Source of the DNA: Psychrobacillus sp040274765
Lineage (GTDB): Bacteria > Bacillota > Bacilli > Bacillales_A > Planococcaceae
Direction of reading: 5' to 3'
Length of the DNA: 27,490 nt
Assembly: GCA_040274765.1 (NCBI GenBank)
Contig: JBEMAY010000041.1
Span: 1-27,490 of the forward strand
This document shows positions 7,302 through 13,871 of the stretch, piece by piece (position 1 is the stretch's first letter; each line of letters starts with the position of its first letter). Below the pieces are notes generated by a model that had not been told where the DNA came from, ran no database searches, and saw only the letters and a list, made by a program, of their open reading frames with translations. The position numbers and the translations under genes were made by a program.

Positions 7302-10109
7302 ATGGGGGATAAATTTAAGTTCGGCCTACGTTCTAAAATTACTGTTGGCTACATTATTATTATTGTATGTTTATTTGCTTCCGTTATCATATTAAACAAT
7401 CAAATTCGTTCTCTCCAACAAGAGAGAAATGATTTAATACAATATAATACCGAAGTTGAAACATTTACAAATAATGTAGAAAAATTTGTTATGGATATGC
7501 AAGCCGGTCAACGAGGCTACATCATTACAGGCAACGAAAGTTACTTGGAGCCATATTATAAGGCGGAAGAACAATGGCAGTTAGAGTTTGAACAGCTCTA
7601 TAACCTATTAAAGGACAAGCCAAATCAGCAAGAAAAATTAGTGGAAATTAAAGGAACCATTGAGGTATGGATGGCGGAGGCCGGAGAACGTGCCATCGTA
7701 TTTAAAAGGAATAACGATGATGAAGCAATTCAGCAGTTCTATGCAAATGATCGCGGTAGAGAATACATGCAATCTATCCGAAACCAATTCAATGATTTTA
7801 GAGAGATTGAAAGAGACTCGGCACAAAAAGAGGCTCAGAAGCTAGATGATCGAAATAATATGCTGACTATCGCATTATTTGGCCTATTAGTAATTGTATC
7901 AGCCATAGCTATTATTATGGCTAGTCAGGTTTCCAAATCAATCGTCAAAACGGTTAAAGATGTTACGGACACTATTAAAAAGATAGCATCCGAAAATGGA
8001 GTCAGTAAGGAAAGAATTGCAGTTACTACAAACGATGAGATTAGAGACTTAGCAAATGCAACAAATGAGCTATTGGATAATCTTGAGGATAGAGAATGGC
8101 TTCAAACAAGTCTTGCAGAAACAGTGACAAAATATCAAGGCGTCGGATCAATTGATAAGCTAGCTAATGTGTTCATGTCTGAGATATCCAGATTAACTAA
8201 TTCCTCTTATGGAGCATTTTATGTCAGAGAGTCTAACGATCAAGAGACACGGTATGTAAAAAAGGCAGCATTTGCTGATTCTAATCCCGAAAAAGAGATT
8301 GGCAGAGAAAGCTTCCGTTTAGGACAAGGTTTAATCGGACAATGTGCACTGGAGAATAAGGCCTTTGTTTTTAATGAAATTCCAAACGATTATCGCTTTA
8401 TTTCTACTGGACTTGGTGAAGTACCACCAAAAAGTATTTTTATAGTTCCTATTTTGTTTGAGGGTGAAGTAATAGCAGTGCTAGAGTTGGCAACTATGTC
8501 TGAATACGATAAGCTTCAGCAACAGCTCGTAACGCAGATTGTTGAAACGTTTGGTTTATCTGTTAATAGTGTAATGGGGCGTATGGAAATTGTACGACTT
8601 CTAAATGAATCAAGAGCTATGACAGAAGAGCTACAAGCACAGTCAGAAGAGCTACAAACTCAATCTGAGGAGCTTCAAACTCAATCAGAAGAGCTTCAAA
8701 TGCAAACAGAAGAACTCACTCAAATTAATGAACAATTAGAGGAAAGAACGAAGGATGCAGAAGCTAAAACAGAAGAATTAGAAAAAATTCGTCAAGAGTT
8801 GGAAGAAAAAGCAGAGCAATTAACGCTCCATTCTAATTATAAATCAGAGTTTCTAGCTAATATGTCTCACGAATTGCGTACTCCATTAAACAGTATTTTA
8901 ATACTTTCAGAAATGCTTTCAGAAAACGGAAAAGCTAATTTGACAGAGGATGAGGTAGAGTTTGCAAGAGTCATTCATTCGTCTGGTGAGGATTTACTAT
9001 CCTTGATCAATGACATTTTAGATCTTTCCAAAGTAGAAGCAGGGAAGATTGAAGTATTGTTTGAGGAAGTTAATTTAAGTGAACTACCGTCCCAGATGGA
9101 TCATTTGTTCTCACCGGTTGCACAAAAGAAAAATATAGATTTTCATGTTATGAAGGAAGAAGATGTACCTGATATTTTCTTCACGGATGAGAAACGATTC
9201 CAACAGATTATTAAAAATTTATTATCTAACGCATTCAAATTTACTGAAAAGGGCTCCGTTGAGTTAACAATTAAGCAATTGGAAGCTAAGAAACAAACTG
9301 AACAAATGCAAGAAATCAGTAAAGAATGGATTGAGATTTCTATCGTGGATACCGGAATTGGTATTCCTAAAGATAAGCATGAGCTAATCTTTGAATCGTT
9401 CCAGCAAGCCGATGGTGCAACAGTTCGCAAGTATGGAGGAACTGGTTTAGGACTATCTATTTGTAGAGAGTTTGCTAATCTACTAGGGGGTTGGATAACA
9501 CTTCAGAGTGAGGAAGGTTCGGGTAGTACCTTTACTCTAGTTGTACCAAGTCTTCCTAATGGACCGATTTTAGAGCAGCTCCAAGTAGGTTTTAAAGAGG
9601 TAGCCTCTACAGAGCAACCTATTGTAGAAGAAGAACAAGAGGTACCACAGGAACACCCAACATTAGAAGAGCAAGAACAAAAGATAAAAGTGCAAGAAGA
9701 AAGGTTAGAGTCTCTACCTGAGGATGCAAATGTATTTTCTAATAAGAATGTATTAATAGTAGATGACGATTACCGAAATATCTATGCACTGAAAACTACT
9801 TTAGAAAGAAAAGGTATTAACATTCTCGTTGCTAAAGACGGCTTGGAATGCTTAGACATAGTTCAAAGTAACGCTGAAATAGATGTCGTGCTTATGGATA
9901 TCATGATGCCTAATATGGATGGATATGAGACAATGTCTAGAATTAGAAATGATCTATCTCTAACGGAATTACCGATTATCGCATTGACTGCAAAAGCGAT
10001 GAAGAATGATAGAGATAAATGTCTAGAAGCAGGAGCTTCTGATTATATTAGTAAACCATTAAATCTAGATCAATTATTCTCAGTTCTTCGAGTTTGGTTA
10101 GCATCTTAA
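7302..10109 (+). CDS. rsbK: hybrid sensor histidine kinase, RsbK-like
   Basis: A 935-residue membrane hybrid kinase. In order: membrane segment about 15-35; extracellular CHASE3-type domain about 40-180 (AGQRGYIITGNESYLEPY); second membrane segment about 190-208; HAMP about 209-262; GAF about 275-425; a coiled coil about 440-505 starting with tandem EELQxQS heptads; HisKA with phospho-accepting His523 (SHELRTPLN); HATPase with N643, DTGIGIP (Asp683) and GTGLGLSI; a Glu/Gln-rich linker; and a receiver with Asp866 (LMDIMMPNMDG). The architecture, the CheR-type methyltransferase 12 bp downstream and the nearby REC-PP2C gene match RsbK of the B. cereus group, which activates sigma-B through RsbY. 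The architecture is certain; the orthology is inferred. It starts at ATG 7302 behind AAAGGTAGG. Confidence 0.85.
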   Translation: MGDKFKFGLRSKITVGYIIIIVCLFASVIILNNQIRSLQQERNDLIQYNTEVETFTNNVEKFVMDMQAGQRGYIITGNESYLEPYYKAEEQWQLEFEQLYNLLKDKPNQQEKLVEIKGTIEVWMAEAGERAIVFKRNNDDEAIQQFYANDRGREYMQSIRNQFNDFREIERDSAQKEAQKLDDRNNMLTIALFGLLVIVSAIAIIMASQVSKSIVKTVKDVTDTIKKIASENGVSKERIAVTTNDEIRDLANATNELLDNLEDREWLQTSLAETVTKYQGVGSIDKLANVFMSEISRLTNSSYGAFYVRESNDQETRYVKKAAFADSNPEKEIGRESFRLGQGLIGQCALENKAFVFNEIPNDYRFISTGLGEVPPKSIFIVPILFEGEVIAVLELATMSEYDKLQQQLVTQIVETFGLSVNSVMGRMEIVRLLNESRAMTEELQAQSEELQTQSEELQTQSEELQMQTEELTQINEQLEERTKDAEAKTEELEKIRQELEEKAEQLTLHSNYKSEFLANMSHELRTPLNSILILSEMLSENGKANLTEDEVEFARVIHSSGEDLLSLINDILDLSKVEAGKIEVLFEEVNLSELPSQMDHLFSPVAQKKNIDFHVMKEEDVPDIFFTDEKRFQQIIKNLLSNAFKFTEKGSVELTIKQLEAKKQTEQMQEISKEWIEISIVDTGIGIPKDKHELIFESFQQADGATVRKYGGTGLGLSICREFANLLGGWITLQSEEGSGSTFTLVVPSLPNGPILEQLQVGFKEVASTEQPIVEEEQEVPQEHPTLEEQEQKIKVQEERLESLPEDANVFSNKNVLIVDDDYRNIYALKTTLERKGINILVAKDGLECLDIVQSNAEIDVVLMDIMMPNMDGYETMSRIRNDLSLTELPIIALTAKAMKNDRDKCLEAGASDYISKPLNLDQLFSVLRVWLAS
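8625..8708 (+). repeat. 21-bp in-frame tandem repeat (four heptad units) in the kinase gene
   Basis: Four consecutive 21-bp units start at 8625, 8646, 8667 and 8688 (GAAGAGCTACAAGCACAGTCA and close variants), each coding one heptad EELQ(A/T/M)Q(S/T), followed by a partial fifth (GAAGAACTC). They encode residues 442-469, the start of the coiled coil between GAF and HisKA. Loss or gain of a unit would keep both reading frame and heptad register. Confidence 0.9.
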
Positions 10110-10121
10110 GGGAGTAATGAT

Positions 10122-10979
10122 ATGGACAATTATTATGAAAATGGTGAGCTAGAGGGCATTAATATTAAGTACGAGGAAATGGAAGTAGACTTTCTTCTAG
10201 AAGCGATATATCGTTTATCAGGATTTGATTTTCGGCAGTACAATAAATCTTCTATTTCACGCAGAATACACAATCGAATGAAAATCAATGGTATTTCGAC
10301 CATCACAGGTTTGCTAGAAAAAGTAATTCATGAAGAGAGTTACTTAGAGCAATTGCTAAATGATTTTTCGATCAATGTTACGGAAATGTTCCGAAATCCT
10401 AGCTTTTTTAAGGCCTTCCGAGAAGAAGTAGTACCGATTTTAAGAGAATACCCTGAAATCCGCATATGGCATGCAGGCTGTGCGACTGGAGAAGAGGTTT
10501 ACTCAATGGCCATTCTGCTAGAAGAAGAAGGGCTGAAGGATAAAGCAGTCATATATGCAACGGATATGAACGAGCAAGTATTAGAAAAGGCTAGTAAGGG
10601 TATTTTTCCGATTCAAAAGATGCAAGCATATACGAAAAATTATATGCTTGCCGGGGGAAGCAAAGCCTTTTCAGAGTATTATAAGACGGACTCTCAACAT
10701 GCATACTTTCATCCAACCCTTTTAGAAAATATTATCTTCGCTCAGCATAACTTGGTAACTGATCAGTCATTCAATGAATTTCATGTAATCATTTGTCGGA
10801 ATGTACTCATCTACTTTAACTCTGAGTTGCAGGAGCAAGTCCAGCAATTGTTTTATCAAAGCTTGAGCCCTGAAGGAGTATTAGGATTAGGTGACAAAGA
10901 AACCTTGAAGTTTTCACGTGTAATGGAAAACTATCAAGAATTAGTTGGTAGCGAAAGAATCTATCAAAGATTTAAATAA
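10122..10979 (+). CDS. rsbM: CheR-type SAM-dependent protein methyltransferase, RsbM-like
   Basis: A 285-residue CheR-family methyltransferase. It has the N-terminal CheR helical domain (SGFDFRQYNKSSISRRI, then VTEMFRNPSFFKAF) and the SAM-binding motif IRIWHAGCATGEEVYSMA (about 113-130), then ATDMNEQVLEKA and VIICRNVLIYFN, all diagnostic. No chemoreceptor or other chemotaxis gene is near; instead it lies 12 bp behind the hybrid kinase, with GGGAG before its ATG, so the two are surely co-transcribed. In the B. cereus group the equivalent RsbM methylates RsbK and damps sigma-B activation; the same role is inferred here. Confidence 0.85.
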   Translation: MDNYYENGELEGINIKYEEMEVDFLLEAIYRLSGFDFRQYNKSSISRRIHNRMKINGISTITGLLEKVIHEESYLEQLLNDFSINVTEMFRNPSFFKAFREEVVPILREYPEIRIWHAGCATGEEVYSMAILLEEEGLKDKAVIYATDMNEQVLEKASKGIFPIQKMQAYTKNYMLAGGSKAFSEYYKTDSQHAYFHPTLLENIIFAQHNLVTDQSFNEFHVIICRNVLIYFNSELQEQVQQLFYQSLSPEGVLGLGDKETLKFSRVMENYQELVGSERIYQRFK

Positions 10980-11019
10980 GAAAAGGAAAACGTGAAGCCA
11001 AGATACTTGGCTTCCATTC

Positions 11020-11070
11020 AGACTGTAGACAAACTCCAGAAATTTTGGAGTTTGCCTCCAGTCTTTTTTC
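11020..11070 (+). terminator. terminator of the kinase-methyltransferase operon
   Basis: Outer arms AGACTG/CAGTCT and inner arms CAAACTCCA (11030-11038)/TGGAGTTTG (11046-11054) form a long hairpin followed by TTTTTT. A smaller hairpin, GAAGCCAA/TTGGCTTC (10994-11014), stands just upstream. Confidence 0.85.
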
Positions 11071-11098
11071 TTTTAAAAGAGAAGTAACGCGAGGAAGA

Positions 11099-11225
11099 GT
11101 TGATTTCCGCTACGAACGGGCGCTTTCCGTGGGCACGGCTTCAGCCGCTTCCCTCGCTGCGCTCAGTCCAGGGTCTTCAGCTCGTGCTGTTCCCACAGGA
11201 GTCGCCGTTCTTCACTCCAATCAAC
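11099..11225 (+). repeat. GC-rich interspersed repeat, apparently complete copy
   Basis: A 127-bp GC-rich island with terminal inverted repeat GTTGATT/AATCAAC. The ends stay partly complementary further in (..GAACGGGCGCTTTCCGTGGG against ..CCCACAGGAGTCGCCGTTC). ORFs across it are by-products of base composition. It belongs to the same family as the pieces at 1-60 and 123-198. It may fold as a long imperfect hairpin; function is unknown. Confidence 0.75.
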
Positions 11226-11240
11226 GGGGTCACCTGTAAA

Positions 11241-11351
11241 ATGAATGAGGTGATGGACAGGAAGACTAAAAATAAAACCAATAAACGCGAACAATTAGAA
11301 ATCTTGACTATTGAACAGTTGGTATCACAAGACCATCTTGTTCGTAAGTAA
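11241..11351 (+). pseudogene. IS1182-type transposase, N-terminal stub
   Basis: The frame from 11241 reads MNEVMDRKTKNKTNKREQLE and on through IEQLVSQDHLVRK, then stops. The stretch EQLEILTIEQLVSQDHLVRK closely resembles the N-terminus of IS1182-family transposases (..EQLVPQDHLVRKID..), which run to several hundred residues; everything after the first roughly 35 is gone. The inverted pair TCACCT (11230-11235)/AGGTGA (11248-11253) could mask the ribosome site. The stop is followed directly by a strong hairpin, as if the middle of the element had been deleted. Family assignment is from motif recall. Confidence 0.7.
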
Positions 11352-11352
11352 C

Positions 11353-11398
11353 AAAGCTCTGGACATTTTACGATTGTGAAATGTCCAGAGCTTTTCTT
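11353..11398. terminator. strong hairpin/terminator between convergent genes
   Basis: AAAGCTCTGGACATTT (11353-11368) and AAATGTCCAGAGCTTT (11379-11394) form a perfect 16-bp stem with a 10-nt loop, followed by TTCTTTT. It lies beyond the stop of the leftward phosphatase gene and may serve it too, though it probably came in as the 3' terminator of the transposase remnant. Confidence 0.85.
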
Positions 11399-11438
11399 TT
11401 AGAATATTCTGCATCTAGCCTTGTCTCTTAAATAGATG

Positions 11439-12575
11439 TTATTTGCACTGAATCATTAGGACGCACATATCATCCGGTTGATTCTGCTGTTTTTCCTTCG
11501 GCAATAGATTATCGATTAAAGCATGAGAATGATCCCATTTTTTTGAAGTTAATATTTCAATTTGCTTTTCAGACTCTATCTCATCTGGTCCCATTCCTTC
11601 TAAGACTCCGTCTGTATATAAAACAATTTGAATATCCTTTTCGTACGTAATGATTTCTTTCTTCACTTTAATTTCATCAAAGAAGCCAACTGCACAGCAA
11701 CTTTTCTTTATAGGAACAACCTTTTCATCATCGATTAAAGCAAATCCAGACGGGTGCCCAGCATTAACATATTCTACCGTTTTTTGATCCGTATCTACAA
11801 CCATATAAACAGCTGTAAAATAATATGGTATGCCTACCTTTTCATTATGTATTAAAACCATATAACGATTTAGCTCTTTAATCACAAGCTCTGGCTCTAC
11901 TAATTGTTTGATGGCCTCTCTTAATACAGAAGATATGAACATACATACTAAGGAAGCTGATATACCATGCCCCATCATATCCAGTAAAATAACAGCATAT
12001 CGATTATCACTTATTTTATGCCAATAATACATATCTCCGGCTAAATTAAAGGAAGGAAGATAGGAGACTTCGATTTGTATATCATCTCTTTTTAAAGGAG
12101 GACTCAAGAGGCTTCTTTGCACATGAGTAGCTAAATCCAATTCGTACTGGATTTTGTTTTCATGCTGCTTATGCCAGTCTAACTCTGCTTTTAAACGAAG
12201 AGCTACTCTAATTCGAGCTAATAGCTCTACCTTGTTAATCGGCTTCGTTATATAGTCACTTCCACCGACATCCAACGCCTCTGCTAATTTCTTCTTATCC
12301 TCTAAGGCTGTTACGAAAATTATTTGTATATCCTTATATCTTTCTTGCTCTTTAATCCGTCTACAAGCTTCAAGTCCATCTATTTCAGGCATCATAATGT
12401 CTAGTAAAATTAAATCTACCGAATTACAGGTTGGATTCTGCTCATTGATCTGTAAATAGTCAAATAGCTCCTGAGCTGATTTAAGAGAAACTGTATCCTT
12501 ATAACCAGCACTATCTAACATTTTTTCTATTACAAATAGATTGACCGTGTTGTCATCTACCAGTAAAATCGTCAT
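11439..12575 (-). CDS. rsbY: response regulator with PP2C/SpoIIE-type phosphatase domain, RsbY-like
   Basis: A 378-residue two-domain protein. Residues 1-125 are a CheY-like receiver (LLVDDN, phospho-acceptor Asp59 in ILLDIMMP, TALED, KPINK). A short coiled linker leads to an RsbU/SpoIIE-type PP2C domain with its metal-binding Asp residues: FNLAGDMYYW, LLDMMGHGISASL, NAGHPSG, LYTDGVLEG and QPDDMCVL. In the B. cereus group RsbY, phosphorylated by RsbK, dephosphorylates the anti-anti-sigma factor RsbV to free sigma-B. Convergence with an RsbK/RsbM pair supports that role, but rsbV/rsbW/sigB are not in this window. The start has AGGGGG about 9 nt upstream. Confidence 0.85.
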   Translation of the reverse strand: MTILLVDDNTVNLFVIEKMLDSAGYKDTVSLKSAQELFDYLQINEQNPTCNSVDLILLDIMMPEIDGLEACRRIKEQERYKDIQIIFVTALEDKKKLAEALDVGGSDYITKPINKVELLARIRVALRLKAELDWHKQHENKIQYELDLATHVQRSLLSPPLKRDDIQIEVSYLPSFNLAGDMYYWHKISDNRYAVILLDMMGHGISASLVCMFISSVLREAIKQLVEPELVIKELNRYMVLIHNEKVGIPYYFTAVYMVVDTDQKTVEYVNAGHPSGFALIDDEKVVPIKKSCCAVGFFDEIKVKKEIITYEKDIQIVLYTDGVLEGMGPDEIESEKQIEILTSKKWDHSHALIDNLLPKEKQQNQPDDMCVLMIQCK

Positions 12576-13058
12576 CGCTTTTTCCCCCTGTAGTGTTTAA
12601 AGATAGCATTCACTAACTATCTAGTAATTAATATCTGTTAGGATTCATAAATATCCGTTAAATCTATTATACAAAAGTTTATAGTAATAGGATATTTATA
12701 AGCCTACTTTATCGTTTTTAATATATAGCTTCTTATCCTTATCTTGCTATATCTCTTCGTTTACTAGTGGTATATTACTTATCCGTTTATTAATTTCCTC
12801 AACAAATTATTAGACATAAAAGCTTATGGATGAAATGAACAGTATAAAATTATAGTATAATCCGTAAAAACTGTATTTTTAAAAAATGCATATAGTAGAA
12901 CGGAAAAATATAATTTTCCTCCATACCTAAGGAGGATCTAAGTGCTAAGATTATGAAAATAAAAGTTAAATTGTAAGTGACAAGCGGATAGGTCATAATA
13001 ATGACTGAACACTGTACATCTTTTAGGTAAATAATGAAATTAAAAAAGGGGTGGGGAA
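12576..13058. other. 483-bp AT-rich intergenic region with long inverted repeat
   Basis: No credible gene; the leftward ORF across 12850-13071 has no ribosome site and low-complexity codons. An inverted repeat with perfect 9-bp outer arms TAAATATCC (12648-12656)/GGATATTTA (12690-12698) encloses a second pair CTATTA/TAATAG and a leftward TATAAT (12671-12666) that may be the -10 of the phosphatase gene. At 12929 a perfect AAGGAGG precedes only four- and seven-codon reading frames. The rightward promoter at 12971 is listed separately. Confidence 0.6.
12971..12999 (+). promoter_or_regulatory. sigma-A promoter candidate for the Nudix gene
   Basis: TTGTAA (12971-12976), a 17-bp spacer and CATAAT (12994-12999), about 60 bp before the Nudix start. 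Confidence 0.5.
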
Positions 13059-13535
13059 ATGGACATTTCATTTAAAACAGAGGTTGGTAGGTTCAACTAT
13101 CGAGTGGCCGGACTGCTTATAAACGATGGGAAAATTCTAATTATGAAGGACGAGAATGCTCCTTACTACTATGTTCCCGGAGGAAGAGTTGGCCTACATG
13201 AAAAGAGTGAGGATGCTATTTTACGAGAAATTCGAGAAGAGCTTTCGACCGATGTCACAATTGACCGACTATTATGGGTAAATGAAAACTTTTTCCAGGA
13301 GGAAGTTTTAAAAGAAAGATTTCATGAAATATGTTTCTTTTATCTTCTTTCCTTAAAAAATGATGATTTGTTAAGCAAAGGGAATCCATTTACGGAAAAT
13401 GAAAATGGGAAAATTCATACATACTATTGGAAAACGTTTGACGAAATCCAAGCGTTAAATGTCTTTCCCTTGTTTTTGAAGGAAGAAATTTATGGCCTTC
13501 CAAAACAGATCACTCATTTAGTCGAGACAAAATAG
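13059..13535 (+). CDS. Nudix hydrolase
   Basis: A 158-residue Nudix-fold protein. The Nudix box at about residues 44-66 (GRVGLHEKSEDAILREIREE) keeps the metal-binding REIREE and upstream Glu; the residue after EEL is Ser, not the common Gly. The substrate cannot be told from sequence; the family hydrolyses nucleoside diphosphates linked to another moiety. AAAAAGGGGTGGGG precedes the ATG. No partner gene is nearby. A partial inverted repeat (ATGACTTTT/AAAAGTTCAT, 13560-13583) lies downstream but lacks a T run. Confidence 0.88.
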   Translation: MDISFKTEVGRFNYRVAGLLINDGKILIMKDENAPYYYVPGGRVGLHEKSEDAILREIREELSTDVTIDRLLWVNENFFQEEVLKERFHEICFFYLLSLKNDDLLSKGNPFTENENGKIHTYYWKTFDEIQALNVFPLFLKEEIYGLPKQITHLVETK

Positions 13536-13609
13536 TACATATAAATCTCGCTTTTTAGTATGACTTTTCTCGAAAAAGTTCATGCTAGTAACGAGGAGGT
13601 GTGATACTA

Positions 13610-13762
13610 ATGGCTAAGGATGTACTTTGTGAAGTGAATAACTGTAAATTTTGGAGACAAGGAAACAAATGTAATGCGAAGGCTATTTACGTAGTAAGTC
13701 GTAAAGGTAACCAAGCTTCCAACAGTGATGAAACAGATTGTAAAACGTTTGAACCGAAGTAA
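13610..13762 (+). CDS. DUF1540 small Cys protein
   Basis: A 50-residue protein (MAKDVLCEVNNCKFW.., ..TDCKTFEPK). It has the DUF1540 pattern of four Cys (7, 12, 21, 44) in a C-x4-C-x8-C frame with VNNCKFW and GNKCNA, suggesting a small metal-binding or disulfide fold. The start at 13610 has a very strong GAGGAGGTG site. Such proteins are frequent in spore-formers and their function is unknown. The gene ends before a bidirectional terminator. Confidence 0.85.
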   Translation: MAKDVLCEVNNCKFWRQGNKCNAKAIYVVSRKGNQASNSDETDCKTFEPK

Positions 13763-13777
13763 TTTATCTGAATGTCT

Positions 13778-13871
13778 ATTAATACTCACCTAATCACACG
13801 TTCCTAAACGTGTAAAAAATAGTACAGCTAGTGCGGAATGCACTAGCTGTACTTTTACAGTGAGTATTAAT
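13778..13871. terminator. bidirectional terminator inside a nested inverted repeat
   Basis: The core hairpin AGTACAGCTAGTGC (13821-13834)/GCACTAGCTGTACT (13840-13853) has a 14-bp perfect stem, a 5-nt loop, TTTT to the right and AAAAAA to the left, so it works for both converging genes. A smaller hairpin ACACGT/ACGTGT precedes it, and both are enclosed by outer arms ATTAATACTCAC (13778-13789) and GTGAGTATTAAT (13860-13871). The right outer arm overlaps the stop codon of the leftward gene. Confidence 0.85.

Noticed and set aside
11045..11239. Rightward ORF of 64 codons across the terminator and GC-rich repeat
   Set aside because: It starts inside a terminator stem and runs through a non-coding repeat; no ribosome site.
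12850..13071. Leftward ORF of 73 codons before the Nudix gene
   Set aside because: AT-driven open frame with no ribosome site, overlapping the Nudix promoter and start.
13607..13789. Leftward ORF of 60 codons opposite the DUF1540 gene
   Set aside because: The plus strand has a strong ribosome site and a recognisable DUF1540 Cys pattern; the minus frame is a shadow.
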